Below, piece by piece: positions 43,666 through 55,490 of a DNA stretch of 64,000 bases. Position 1 is the stretch's first letter, and the number at the start of each line of letters is the position of its first letter. The position numbers and the translations under genes were made by a program. Source of the stretch: Fonsecaea monophora (Eukaryota; Ascomycota; Eurotiomycetes; Chaetothyriales; Herpotrichiellaceae); NCBI RefSeq assembly GCF_001642475.1, contig NW_019173976.1, positions 1 through 64,000 on the forward strand, written 5' to 3'. Below the pieces are notes generated by a model, which was not told the origin of the DNA, ran no database searches, and saw only the letters and a list, made by a program, of their open reading frames with translations.

Positions 43666-44779
43666 TCATCCTCCTTTCCAAATGCCCCAAAGACCCATCA
43701 AGTCACCAACTCGATCCTTGACGACCTCAACCACCTGCTCTTCGCGCTCGTTAGGTCTTCCCACCTCTTTGACTCGTCCGAACCCGTCATGTACCACAAC
43801 GATACAATCTAGGGCCGCCTCCAGAGTCCTTGCCAGTGACTCATGCCCCGAGTAGAGTCTCAACGCCTCACCATGGGTTCCAGCAAAGGCAGACTTCATT
43901 TCGATAGCTGCTTGAACTCTCCGGGCCTTTGCTGTTTCTTGATACAACTGGGTGTCGCGGACTGTCCCGATCTCGAGAGGAACTTCTACAAGAACAAGGA
44001 CGTCTCTTGATATTCGTGAAATCTGTGTAATGTTCCTTGTCAAATTTCCAAGCAACGCATTGCTCTGAACAAGGCCACTCCGACGATGCGTGGCTGACAC
44101 CGTCTGTCCTAAACCCTGGATCAAGACGATATCTTTGAGTAGAGTACGTTTGCCAGCTTCTGGATTGATTGACATATTGGTCGCATGAGTCCTCTGGTAC
44201 AGCTCCTGGCTGATCTCCGCTAAGCTTTCTGCCAGTCCCGCGAGGTCAAAATACTGTAACAGTCGCACAGTTTTGAGAAGCTCGAGCGCAGCCGAGCAAT
44301 CAGAGATGGTCTTTGTCAGAAGAACATGGAGCATCGGAATGGTTTGAGAAGTGTGGGGAGTCACAAGGTACACATTTGGCAGCACACTTGAACTGTCTTG
44401 GGATTGGAGTCGAGGCTGGAGGAGTGCTGCAGCAAGCGTTTGGAGGACGAAAGATCTCTAATTTCTCACAAAACGATCAGTTACGCTTCGCCTGAGCTTC
44501 CAGTAGCCCATCTCGGAGCATGGGCCAGCTATCACTCACCTTACTTCTCGGAGATTTACCATCCTGCTCTTCAGCCGACCCAATTCCGATGACTCTCCCA
44601 CCCAGCCAGAGCGCGGCAAATGACCTGTCAAGGCCTTCAATCCGGATGCCCATTACGTCGCTTGCGCGGGGATTTTCCTGCGGCCTCAAGTCCTTTGGAT
44701 GGGTACTAGCTCCCTCCAGATCGATCAGCATGGAGGCCCGAACTGGTTCGACCAGTGTTGAAGTCATCGTATCCGCCAT
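43666..44779 (-). CDS. Possible Rad51-paralogue-like (RecA-fold) protein
   Basis: Exons 44779-44540 and 44457-43666 give 343 residues. I do not recognise a named orthologue. The order of features suggests a RecA/Rad51 core. GGRVIGIGSAEEQDGKS sits where a Walker A loop would be but lacks GxGKT. KRSFVLQTLAAALLQP is like the helix after it. A long helical stretch (LLKTVRLLQYFDLAGLAESL) follows, then a hydrophobic strand KDIVLIQGLGQTV at the Walker B position without a clear Asp pair, and NLTRNITQISRISRDVLVLV. Degenerate nucleotide sites occur in Psy3/Rdl1-type paralogues, so a DNA-repair role is possible; this is an inference. Its stop lies 27 bases before the copper-radical oxidase frame on the same strand. 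Confidence 0.6.
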
Positions 44780-45265
44780 TATTGGATATTCTCTTCAACC
44801 GGTGGAAAAAAGGGTAATCGGTCTTGAATAGTCATCGGTGATTAGGGAATATGGCTTTATACTTTGGGACCATTTTAAACGTTCACTTGTGTTCAAGATG
44901 GCAAATATACAGTGAACATGAAGTGAAGGAGAAATAGTCCAAGTTTCTACATTTCAAATGACACGTATATCGTCATTCGAATCCCAGGCATTCGCATTCA
45001 CACGTAGTCTGTACCTCATATATTCCGAGTACACAACAAGTGAATGGACTGGTCCGGCCTCTCTTGGGTCTATATCTTGTAGAAGACTTGAAATATTGCA
45101 TTTTGGCCATAGAGACAGTATCTCGCAGAAACGCCAGGCGAGTCTAACTTGGAAGAAACACCCAAACGCGATACAAAGGAACGCTTATCTTTTAACAACT
45201 CCTGGCTAGGAAAGACATGGCCCAAGTAATATACAATCCAGGGTTTCTCTCATTATTACCATCCA
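44780..45265. other. Intergenic, no gene recognised
   Basis: About 485 bases between the RecA-fold-like gene start and the EFR3 stop, both minus strand. AT-rich, with no convincing element. Confidence 0.45.
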
Positions 45266-48200
45266 TCAATAAGGCGGCCGGATGAGCCTGCCGGGTCGGG
45301 TTTCCTTCTGCATGTCCCCTACTGCCTCTGCAACTGGAACGGGAATGGCAGCCAACAGTGATCCCAAATCGAACTTTTCGTTCGGGGATGAAGAGAGTGG
45401 TGTCGCACCCTTACGGCTTGTTGGCCGTGATGTCTTTCGCATACTTTGCTTTTCTCGCCCTGGCGACTGCGAATACACCTTGCCTGTGGGTTTTCGTGAC
45501 TGGGGACTTTCAGGAACGCCCGCGACAGGGGTATCCGCTGCAGCGTCCGTGGGTCGCGCTGGTGAAGCATCGCGGGGCCATGTACCAGGAAGATTGAGCG
45601 TTGACGGGATCTTTGGTACTGGCGGAACATCCGCATCCGTACGAGGATCTACTGTGACATTCGGCAGGGTTGTTTGATCATGGTACGTGGAATCTCTCGT
45701 TTGTGCGGTGCTGGAGGACGTCTGCGGCCTGGGTGGACTGCTCTCTAGACTCTGTTCGGTTGGGTTGCCAGTGGCCGCTACGTCGAGGAAGGACGGGTTA
45801 CGGTCGTCGGCATCATCCCAACTAAGCATGCTGCTACTTCCGCTGCTCCCTGCACTTCTCCGAGAACTTGTCTGTGGTCTCCGTAGCGGGCTCTGTCGCC
45901 TTCCAGTAACGCCATAGCCGGATAGAGCTCGCTTCAAATCAGTGACTCTGATTGTTGATTCTCTGCTCGAGGTAGTCGGAACCCTTGCAGGAGAGCCGGT
46001 GGCGCTCGCTCGTCGGACTTGAGTGAGGCTTCCTAATCCGCCCATAAGACCGTAAGTTGGCGTTGTGGTACCGTTTACCGTTGCCGTAGACTCTTTTCCA
46101 TTCACAGAACCCAGAGGGCGAGCAGCACCGTTGACACCGAGGTGGTGGTTGGGTATGGAAGATGCTCCGGTCCTTGAGCCCGTCATAGATCCGGCGCTCT
46201 CCTTTTCGACCGCAGCAATGCATGCTTCTCTGCTCCATCCTGCAGCCATCTCGTCTTTAACTTTCTGGGGGAGTTGATCCTCCCTCGAGGCTTTTGGCGG
46301 GGGAGCGGCTCCGTAACCATAACCAAATCCGAGGGTCGGGACAGAGAAGACCCTCCCGGGTGACGATGGAGCCGAAGTCGGGGGCGTCAACAAAGCGTTG
46401 TCATATGCACTCGCAATCTCCTCCACAATATTTGAGACTGACAAGAACGGCTTGATGGTTTCCACGGCTTCTTCATTATAGCTTGGGGCTTTTTCAGTCT
46501 CCCTCCGAAGTTGTTTGATGTCTTCGATGGACCAGGCTGGGAATTTGATCCTCTCGAGCCAGATCCCAAAACGTTTTCTTCGAGAAATCTCTGCATTGAT
46601 CTCATGACCTGTTGGACTCGTCTCAAAGTCGAAACTTTCCGCGATTGTCCACAGGTAGCCATGCACAAAACTCCCGACGTTGACTCTTCCCGAGGTGGAG
46701 ACAACCTCTCCATTAAGGGCTGTTTCCTGAAGTCTGAGTATCATTGGCAACCCGCTGCGGACCGCATTGACACCAAGACGTTCGACCAATTTGGTGAGGA
46801 GAAGGTAGAGGAGAAGAAGATTGATTTCATTCTCGACATCGTCAAGAATGCTGTCATAGACAGCGAGATGGAGTAGAGCGAGAAAATTGGATCTTGTAGG
46901 TTTGCTTTCTTTGCGGGATGCGTTGGAGACGGCCCGTTTCGCCACACCGTTCTCGCCCTGAAGTTTCTTGGACTGTGTCTGCTTTCGATTGCCATCTCGG
47001 GGTAAAAGCATGTCACTCTTGTTGGTCTCAAGCTTCAGCCACGCCAACAGCGCGTCCACATACGCAAACCTCACTTCATGATCTTCGTCTTTGAGGAGCC
47101 ACTGGGTGCCCTCCCACACTTGCACCCCGACCCGTGCACGTGCTTCAATTGGGGCTCCTCCGATGCTTCGTCTGCTATTAGCGCGAACCAGGATTTCTCT
47201 GATGACTCGGCAAGCAGTGACTCGTGCAGTTGCAAATGAGAAGAAGGTGGAGGTGGAGGTGTCTTCTTGTATGTTTGCAGACTCTGCAATTGCTTTCGTG
47301 GCGGCAGCTGGGTCATTAATAGCAGCTGCCGAAGTGGGGACTTCGGACTGTGGTGATGGTTTGAGCCGCGCTAGAATTGCTGTGAGCATGTCGCTGATCT
47401 GGTCGGTGTAGTAGATGTGGTTGGAAAGAGAGGCGATACATTTCTGTAGCCTCTCAAGCAATTCTTGCCGGACGGGTGATGCTGTCAGCTCTTTGGACAA
47501 CGTCCGGGACATCTTGTTCTCTGTCAAGACCGAAGCTGGATCGAATGCCTCCTTGGTTACTCGATAGAACCCGAGAGTATCCTCTCGATGTGGCTGCGTG
47601 ATGCGAGCATTTGGTCCCCCGAGTTGGAGGAGGACTAGCATGTGCTGGATGAAGCCAAGTAGAACATCCATGACGCTCAATCCAATGAGATTGACGGGCG
47701 AACTGAGAAGCCAATCGATCATGGTGGTGAGGACTAGCTGTTTTTCCAGAACTCCTTCCGCCATGGGACTTCTAACCAGTGTTTCCATGGCGGTAACAAC
47801 AATGATAAAACGGTCCTGTACGGGTGTCCACCGCGCAATGGCTTCGAACAGAGATGTCGCCCAGTTGCCAGTCCTTGATGTTTCCGGCGTAACCTTGGGC
47901 GGATTCTTCGAAGCAATGAATTTTAGAGTCAAAGCTGTTGCCAACCTAGTTTGACCCCTTGTACTTCCGATGCCAACAGAGAATATTTGTTTCAGGCACC
48001 TTAACGCTAAAGCTCTCACCTCCTCTTCGGCAACCTTGTCCGCACCGGCGGTGGTCTCGACCGCAGCAGCAGGATCTCCATCGATAGTGTCGACGGTTGT
48101 GACAGTCGCGATACTCATGCGTCTCCTCCTGGCGGATTCGTCGTCCATCCTCTCGCTTGTTTTTGCCCGCTGCTGTAATGTTGAGAGGATATTCTCTTCT

Positions 48201-48910
48201 TCCAGCGACATGTTCTCCAGAATCACCGGCATGACCAGGTTGAGTTGTCGGCTAGAATCCACAGACAGAACATCGGAGGCTACGACAGCCCGAATGGCCC
48301 GAAGACCAATTTTCCGCCATCTAAGAGAGAGTGGGATGGGGTCGTTTTGTTTCTTATCCGTCGGTTTTGTTTTCATGGCAAATCCAGCGTAGTGCTGGAC
48401 GAGGGAGATGTACTGCTGAGCACGCTGCTGGTCGGCGGTGAGAGAGGCAACCTCGACGTATTTGCAGAAGGCCTCGAATGTAGGAATAGAGTCTTCCACC
48501 ATGTTCACGTCCTTGGAACGGAGGACAGAATCGAGTATGGTGAGGACGGATTTGGAGTAGAGAGACAGGTCACGGGGTGCTTTCTCGATGATTGCAGCGA
48601 GGATCTGGAGGGTGACCTGGACATTGCTAGAGTTCAATTAGCAATGATCGTTGCAGAGTTATTGTGGTGCGCACCCGAGCCTTCCTTTCCAGACATCACC
48701 GGCGTTCTTCTTCTCCAAAAATGCGCCGACCTTCTGCAGCTTGTTCCGCCGGGTGGATGCATAGTAGAGAAGATAGCTGAGTTCGGAGGACATGGGCTTG
48801 ACCTCCTGGACATTCTTCTGGTATTTGGGATAACATTTCAGGACAAGAACTTGGTGCTTTGGGCGGCATTTCTGCTTCGCGCTGTGAATGGGGTTGAGTA
48901 AGGAGCTCAT
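45266..48910 (-). CDS. EFR3: EFR3 plasma-membrane scaffold for phosphatidylinositol 4-kinase
   Basis: Exons 48910-48675 and 48626-45266 give about 1198 residues. Efr3 anchors the Stt4 PI4-kinase/Ypp1 complex at plasma-membrane patches. The N-terminus has the basic/cysteine patch KQKCRPKHQVLVLKCYPKY followed by LSYLLYYASTRRNKLQKVGA, typical of the family. The splice join KGRLG-NVQVTLQIL matches the conserved continuation. Residues 80-700 are helical ARM/HEAT-like repeats, including the charged ARRRRMSIATV region. Residues 780-1198 are disordered, rich in Ser, Pro and Thr (GRRQSPLRRPQTSSRRSAGS), ending GRLIRPPY. Yeast Efr3 is shorter; filamentous fungal members carry this long tail. No defects are visible. 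Confidence 0.9.
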
Positions 48911-50564
48911 GGCGACGATGACCGACGTCGGAGTGGGAGGTTGAAAGGGCTGTCATGGGGTTTGGTGCGAGATTATCACCGCATCGGAATGTCGCGTAGC
49001 ATGATGATCGGACGGTGAGATGGACGTTGTGGAAGCATCTTGGTGAGACCTGGATGTGAACACGGAGGTGGCCAGTCGATGTGAAAGCGAAATCTTCCTG
49101 CGAGATGACGATGAGGTTTGGCGAGGTTTCCCCGAACGTCCAGGGAAGGTCGCCATCAGCCACGGGGGGCTGTTTGATGAATAAATACGAGGTAGCTACC
49201 TACAAGATACCCGTAATAATATGCTCCACCACCATGTGATAACTAGATACGGAGTACCAGGATCTCTCTCTTGCTATCTTGGTCCTTGAAGCTCCCAATA
49301 CTCAGCTGGATTCAGGCTCTTTCTCCACGTCCGGCACCTCTGTTCCAGAGTCCAGACTATTGAACGTGGATCAAGATCCCGTCCCCCATTAATCAGACTG
49401 CACCTATCCACGGATGATCGCATCCCGCATCTGCATAATCATGAATGTCCTCTACCGCACGTGTGTTTGTGCAACCACCATAGACGACTTATGCGACAAT
49501 AACCTCTCAGAATCCCCAATGTTACTGCTCTCACCCCAACTTCCGGGCTATATCGCTGGCGCATCCTCTTGACCCCGCCCGTGCCATACGTCAAGATGAT
49601 CGTCAGACCAGTCATCGTGGTTCTCCCCTCGATGATCTCGGTATCAAGTGCAGTCGGAAGAGATGGATGGTACACGAAATTTTAGTCACATATGTAAGTG
49701 GAAGAGGTATAGAATGACTTGAAAATCCCCAGACCTCGTCCAATCAAGACGTCGTCGACAACACCCCTCATACGACCCTAGGCTGGAAGAGCAGGAGCAC
49801 GTGAAGCTGGACGCGTTGGATTCCATGCCGACATGGGCAGCTCATGGAATCATGAATGGAGAAATAAGTCCGTCCGTGCTCGGGTTGTCATGCAGCCGCA
49901 AACAGATGCAGAGTAGTGGCGAGGAATGCAGTAGACAACATACCACGCTACCACAACAGAGCTCGGGTGAGCAGATCTTGGATCTGAGCCAAGAATCCCG
50001 AGCCAGTGGTAGAGAGGACCGATCGAAGATCAAACAGAGTTGTCACTTGTCTGTGTGCTTGTTCGTTCTCGTCACCGCTCAGGTATCTACTCTGGGTAGA
50101 ATGTCGTTCGATATGCTTCTGGATCCCTCTGGGCAGTAGCACCATCACCGTAGGGCGTGGACACCGCTAGTCTTGCGAGAGAACTTGACCAAACAGCTAT
50201 TCGAAGAAAAGAATTATTTTCTGTAAAATCAGAGGTTTCAGATTGTGGGATTAGGTGTAGAATCGCTCGAAATGCCATATCAATTCAGATGCTCAACCAA
50301 CGCTCAAAACACCCTTCCCTGCGCTGATAGGGGAAAGATGGTGGAACCAGTTCATGCTTTTAAAGTAACCTCTAAATGTCTATCCCGTAATGGCAGCGAT
50401 CTATATGGGTATCTGTGCTGTGCTGCGCTGCGAATGTAACGATCCTCGCTGAAAATTGAAACGCCAACCCAAAAATGTATTCGTCTATTATGTGTCCATA
50501 TGCTCAATCTCGTGGTGAAACGAATGGGTGGTAGGAAGTTTGCTGTATTGTGTTCGATAGACTT
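48911..50564. other. Long intergenic region, no gene recognised
   Basis: 1.65 kb. TACGGAGTA lies at 49248-49256. Open frames (49439-49675, 49801-50139) are short and resemble no family. It contains the EFR3 promoter and the 3' end of the small gene to the right. Confidence 0.45.
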
Positions 50565-50756
50565 TTAGAGGACAGAGTTCGGGGCTCCAACAGCGATATT
50601 AGGTCGGGGTAGACTGAAGAGAGGAGTCGTCGAGTTCTTGGGTGTATAGTAGAAGACTTCCGACTTCTTGGGCCAGTAGTAGACGGCCGCAAAAGGAGCG
50701 ATGGCCGTGGCAACGGCGGGGACGGTTGCTTTGGCGAAAGCGAAGATGGCAGACAT
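50565..50756 (-). CDS. Small hydrophobic protein, 63 residues
   Basis: One exon starting MSAIFAFAKATVPAVATAIA and running into FAAVYYWPKKSEVFYYTPKN, then a Pro/Ser tail ending GAPNSVL. One membrane segment (about 8-27) followed by Lys-Lys suggests a single-pass or mitochondrial membrane protein. I recognise no family. An in-frame ATG 41 codons upstream gives a non-typical extension, so the internal start is preferred. The coherent layout (helix, basic stop-transfer, polar tail) supports it; the short length limits confidence. Confidence 0.5.
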   Translation of the reverse strand: MSAIFAFAKATVPAVATAIAPFAAVYYWPKKSEVFYYTPKNSTTPLFSLPRPNIAVGAPNSVL

Positions 50757-51994
50757 TGTGTTGATTGAGGAAGAGGAGTCGGTAAGGTCTCGTTGGTAAG
50801 AAATTCGTCGGTAGGTGCAGTTGTGTATGTACTGACTGCGTGGAGGACTGGGAGGTATTTGGCGCCCAGGGAGATTCAAGTCAAGGAATCAGATGGTTTG
50901 AAGATACGCAGGTGACAGGAAAGAGACCGATGTAAAAGAATGGACGATGGGATTAAATACAATCACATCTATCAACCGATGTAGCAACGTGGTGCATGGA
51001 CTGGTAGTGGTACTGTCACTTTGTTATCATGGCCCATAGCGGTCTGGAAACCTAAAATTTTCTGGAACAAAAAAAAACTCACATGTTGACGACCGGGATG
51101 CCACTTGGAGACTAGCGCGTCTCAGGGGAAACTTCCAAAGATAGAAGCTTCCTCCGTTGCTCCTGCCAAAATCCGCGGATGTTGAATACCAGTGTCCCCA
51201 ACCACCTCCCAAAAACTTGGTGATAAGAGGCTGTGGATGCCGGCGCTGACAGGTCTCGAAGGCTTATCACCTATTATTTGACGGCGGTGTGCCACAAGTA
51301 TCTCCAGGTATAGTGTTTTGAGGTGCTTGGGAACCGAGAATGGAGGCTCGTCCTTACCTATGGGTCCCTAGGTTTGCCACGATCTTGCACGATCTACCAC
51401 CCAGGCCTCAGGTATCGCTGGTCCAGCATCCAGGAACTGAATGTCGTGCTTTGCTTTTTCACATGGCACTGCATTCCGGTTAAACACTCCTCCGCCTCCC
51501 ACTTTGAATTTTGCATGGAGGAAATGACTGGCCCGTATCTTCAATCATCCATCCACAAAGACCATCCTTTCCAGTGCCGGCAGGTCAGTCATAACTCCAG
51601 CGTCCTCAGCGTTAATACTAGATGCACAGAGACTTGGAGCATTTTCTCTCCATCACAAGGCGGCATTGATTGAAGTAGATCGCATCGAGAGCCGTAACCC
51701 TCTACCGGAGTAGAGATCAAGCGGTAATACCTTCACGACTTCTGCGGGCTTACTCAAATAGACATAACGCAGCCTTCGTCACCCCTGGTTCACTTGCAGC
51801 ATGTTCAGAGTCACAGATATATTGTGAAATTTTGACCGAACAATACATTGGGAGGATCTTGGGTGTCGTGTACCGCCTCGAGTATGGTTATGATCCTCAA
51901 CCAAAAGCAGAGAAGTAACGTACAGACTCTACTATCCGTCTTTTGATTTCTACCAAAAGTTGCCAGTTGGGGCCGAAAACATCATATATTCACT
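50757..51994. other. Intergenic, no gene recognised
   Basis: 1.24 kb between the small-protein gene start and the SDR stop, both on the minus strand. The frame 51323-51673 resembles no family. Confidence 0.45.
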
Positions 51995-52810
51995 TCAACC
52001 TTGTAGAGCGAGCATATACCTGTTGCCGCCATGAGCTGGGATCTGGGCTCCGTTGACCCACCGCGCCTCTTCGCTGGCCAGAAATCCTACAACCGACGCG
52101 ACCTCCTCGGGGTCACCAGGTCTCTTCTCAATCGTATGTGGCGCCACGGATTCTTCGATCGCTTCTGGAAGCACTTTCATGACAGCCTTCAGAGGATCAG
52201 TTGCTGTCGACCCGACGCTGACCGAGTTGAACGTGGCATGTTTTGTTGCCGCAAAGCTTGCTGCTAGAGATCGAGTAATGCTGTCCAATGCAGCCTTGCT
52301 TGCACCATAGGCGATCGAGACGTCGTCATTCGCCAACTTGGACATGATACTTGAGATGGTGACGACCCGGCCGCCTTTTGCGGGCAGATGTGGTAGGACT
52401 GCAGCGATGATGCTGACGGCGGAGAAGGTATTTCCTTGGAAGACCTTGTTAAAGTTCTCGAGGGTTATGTTGGCAAAGGGGACAACGAGATCGGGGGTAT
52501 TGAGCGCTGCATTGCACACAGTGATGTCGATGGTCTTGGTATCCAACCCACTGAGGACTTGGGGGATCAAGTTTGCTCCCAACTGCGGATCCAGCAGGTC
52601 GGCCTGGATTGCGATTGCCTTCTGGACCCCCAACTTCTTCAACTCCTCGAGTGTGCTGTCGGCGGCTTTGGTGTTTCCAGCATATGTGATTGCGATTTTC
52701 GAAGCCCCTCTTTGTGCTAGTTGGACGGCGACCGCAGCACCAATACCTCTGGAACCTCCGGTAACCAAGGCAGTTTTGCCTTCCAAGGATCCGACTTTGC
52801 TCGCTGCCAT
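51995..52810 (-). CDS. Short-chain dehydrogenase/reductase (SDR)
   Basis: One exon, 271 residues, the classical length. The NADP-binding start is KTALVTGGSRGIGAAVAVQL (TGxxxGIG). Others are VCNAALNTP in the NAG position (with Ala in place of Gly), the catalytic Ser in GRVVTISSIMSKL and YGASKAAL (YxxxK). The end has EEVASVVGFLASEEARWVNG and IPAHGG, as in fungal ketoreductase-type SDRs related to versicolorin or trihydroxynaphthalene reductases and to 3-oxoacyl-ACP reductase. The substrate is unknown and no biosynthetic cluster surrounds it. A T-rich stretch directly precedes the ATG. Confidence 0.92.
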   Translation of the reverse strand: MAASKVGSLEGKTALVTGGSRGIGAAVAVQLAQRGASKIAITYAGNTKAADSTLEELKKLGVQKAIAIQADLLDPQLGANLIPQVLSGLDTKTIDITVCNAALNTPDLVVPFANITLENFNKVFQGNTFSAVSIIAAVLPHLPAKGGRVVTISSIMSKLANDDVSIAYGASKAALDSITRSLAASFAATKHATFNSVSVGSTATDPLKAVMKVLPEAIEESVAPHTIEKRPGDPEEVASVVGFLASEEARWVNGAQIPAHGGNRYMLALQG

Positions 52811-54354
52811 TTTTTTATATAGAGAAAATAACGTTCTCGAATGACAGTTTATGGCAAGGGGATTTATGGGTTTGGTGGAGATTTATCAGCAAGCATATTA
52901 AGAGAACTATTATCTTTATATATACTACTCAAGCGCTGAATATGCGTAGTTCTCTGCTGGAGTGTCTTTCCGAGGCGAACGAGTCGTAAATTTGGCATCC
53001 CATACAAAATTACGAGGTTACACATTTTGATAGAAGCTATGAGCTCGCGTGGGCTTGCGAAGTTGCAGTTTCTATTCCTCTTCTGTGGGCATTTTACCCA
53101 AATCCTCGGGGGTTCTTTGTATGAGTGTGACCAAGACCGATGCATAACCCACCTACAAGCAACAACTCCGTTGACTCCCATGCCCAGGAACGCATTAATA
53201 GTATAACCTAAGGTCTTCGTGTTTCACGAAAATGGACGGAGAGAGCGAGAGAGGGTCTCTCCAGTCTCCACCATCGCGACATTGTTCATCTTGATGAGCG
53301 TGGACAAGAACTAGAACTATCCGAGGTCCATGGGACTTGGGCACCAGGCCTGAGGATATAGTCTTCTGTTTCTCGGATTCTGGTTTGAGTGATGACTTGG
53401 GTCTCGAGATCGCGTGTACCATACTACCCAGACGGTGATAATGCATTCAGGTATGCGTGCAATCCATATATATACCGAGTACGAGCAAGTATATCATCGT
53501 TACATAACAACCGCGACATCTGTCTGTGGCTGATGGTGTGGCAGAAATCACAGAATGAAAAAGTGCTGCTTACCTCGGGAAGGGAAGGGTGTGCTTAAGC
53601 TGTCTTGGTGTTGTTGGCAGCTTCCCTTCCTTTGCTGTGTTCTGCCTTTTCTTGATTCTTAGTAGAGTAGAGCTTTCAGCCTCAGTCCCACACACCGAGG
53701 TAGGGTCTCGGCTTGCGTTTCGCAAGAGATGGCACTGCGCTGGTTCCCTCGACATCGAGAAATTCTTGGTGCTTGAACCCGATCCTCCTGTGTTTTATCC
53801 GGCCATTATTGCAGATCTGAAAAGATGAGGTGGCTCAGATAAGCGACCAGCCTGAGCGTTGGACGTTCATCCCGGTCGTCTGTTACAGTGTCAGAACAAA
53901 GTGATGGTCCCCACGTTTTTCCAACAACGAAGGGTGGCATGGGAGGCTCCGGGCACTGGGGAACCCGTGGGGTTCAGCAATCCAGGATATCTAGGGCCCG
54001 TGGGTGGTGTTCTCAGTCATCCGATTCGCCTCTGACATCTTGTAAAGCTCTACCTGTGGGAAAGTTCGCCACGACATCGCAAAGGTTCTGGTTGTTGGAC
54101 TTGAGGGTGGTTGCAAAGGTGTTGTCGGCGACAGTAGCATCGCAGAAGGGGTCCAAATTCGCTATTTCAGCAGGTGATAGTAAATAGGTGTTTTATACCA
54201 AAACGCAGGGGGAAGACACAGGACGTAGGAAGGAAGAAGGAAGGGCAAATATGCCAAGCCGCACTCCCCTCGGCCGCCCGCTCAGTGTTTCTGTTTTGTT
54301 TGGCTGAACACAACAAATCCCGGCATGCATTAGATATTACATTGTGGCAAGTGA
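52811..54354. other. Long intergenic region, no gene recognised
   Basis: 1.5 kb. TACCGAGTA lies at 53473-53481. The + frames 53589-53828 and 53888-54187 and the minus frame 53195-53446 lack family resemblance. Confidence 0.45.
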
Positions 54355-54768
54355 TCAAGAAGACTTTGAATCCGTCACCCCCTCTATAATGACCCAGAAC
54401 TTGCGGATCTTGCCCTCCTCCACCATCAGCACATCCGCCCCCTTGACCTTGGCCTCGACCTCGCCGGTCGCCGTGTCCCGCGGCCCAAACCCCCATGCGA
54501 GATAGACCATGCCGTGGTTGCGCTGCACGTTGCCCACGGGCACGAACCCCCAACCCTTGCGCGCGCTGAGCAGTTCCTCGCACTTGCTATTGACGCCGTC
54601 GTGGCCCGTGGCGACACTGTCCGGCTCGTAGAAGGTCACATCTGCGTGGTATGTTTCTTGGATGGCACGGCGGCGCGACTCGTGGTCCCGGTTGCTGAAG
54701 ACGTCGAGGAGGTTGGCGTAGGCTAGGGTGTGGGCGACGTCGGCGGAGACGGAGTCGGCAGAGGCCAT
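54355..54768 (-). CDS. SnoaL/NTF2-like domain protein
   Basis: One exon, 137 residues. A single cone-shaped NTF2-like fold is suggested by the helix LAYANLLDVFSNRDHESRRR, the strand YHADVTFYEPDSVATGHDGV, then WGFVPVGNVQRNHGMVYLAW and the final strands ADVLMVEEGKIRKFWVIIEG. Such proteins act as isomerases, hydrolases or ligand binders; no catalytic assignment is possible here. The start MASADSVSADVA is preferred over an in-frame ATG 67 codons upstream, whose added part reads as leader sequence. It stands alone between two long spacers. Confidence 0.8.
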   Translation of the reverse strand: MASADSVSADVAHTLAYANLLDVFSNRDHESRRRAIQETYHADVTFYEPDSVATGHDGVNSKCEELLSARKGWGFVPVGNVQRNHGMVYLAWGFGPRDTATGEVEAKVKGADVLMVEEGKIRKFWVIIEGVTDSKSS

Positions 54769-55490
54769 TTTCTTTGTTTCCTTGAGCGTTGAGTGTTGAT
54801 CTGCGGATGTAGGTGTGGGCGTGATTTCCCCAGTTTTTTGATCAGTGTTGTTGAGGGCGACGACAAGACTGAGGAACGTCGACCCTACAGCATCATGAGT
54901 GTTCACTCCTTTTATACATATACAGATGTATCCATCCATCCATCCCGCCAATAAGGCCCTCATGTGCACGGTCGATCTACATGCCTACATCCGTAGCTGC
55001 ATAGCTTGCCTACCACATCCACGATCTACTCCGCTTTAAAAGGCCGCGGCCCCCGAATACGCCGCAATGCAACACCAAAGCAAAAACCCGTCCCCTTGCC
55101 GCCTCGAACGACATAGCGAAGAAGCAAGGTTGTCCCTTGTTCAGCTCGCTTGATAGTTAGTCAGCCTGGTCAGACGAAAGATGCATGAGCCATAATCCAA
55201 CCCGGTAAGCCAGTTTCGACCAGGGAACAACGGTTGCCATGTCTGTATCAAAGATGATACTGTGCCTTTAACCCCGACATATTCATTGCTTTTGAATAGT
55301 CCTCGACTTTATTATCAAAGCAGATACTCGCATGTCTGGTATCACCTCGCAGTATCTGTCCAAGTCCCTGTCTATCTCCAGAAACGCCTGCCCATCCAAT
55401 GCCGGCAAGAGACCAGCCATAAAACCAGGCTTGCGGGATTCAAGAAACCCGCCCTTCCAGACCTATCATCTTCCCAGATTGGTAGCCACC
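54769..55490. other. Intergenic, no gene recognised
   Basis: About 720 bases upstream of the SnoaL-like gene and downstream of the NADH dehydrogenase, both on the minus strand. No convincing element. Confidence 0.45.
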
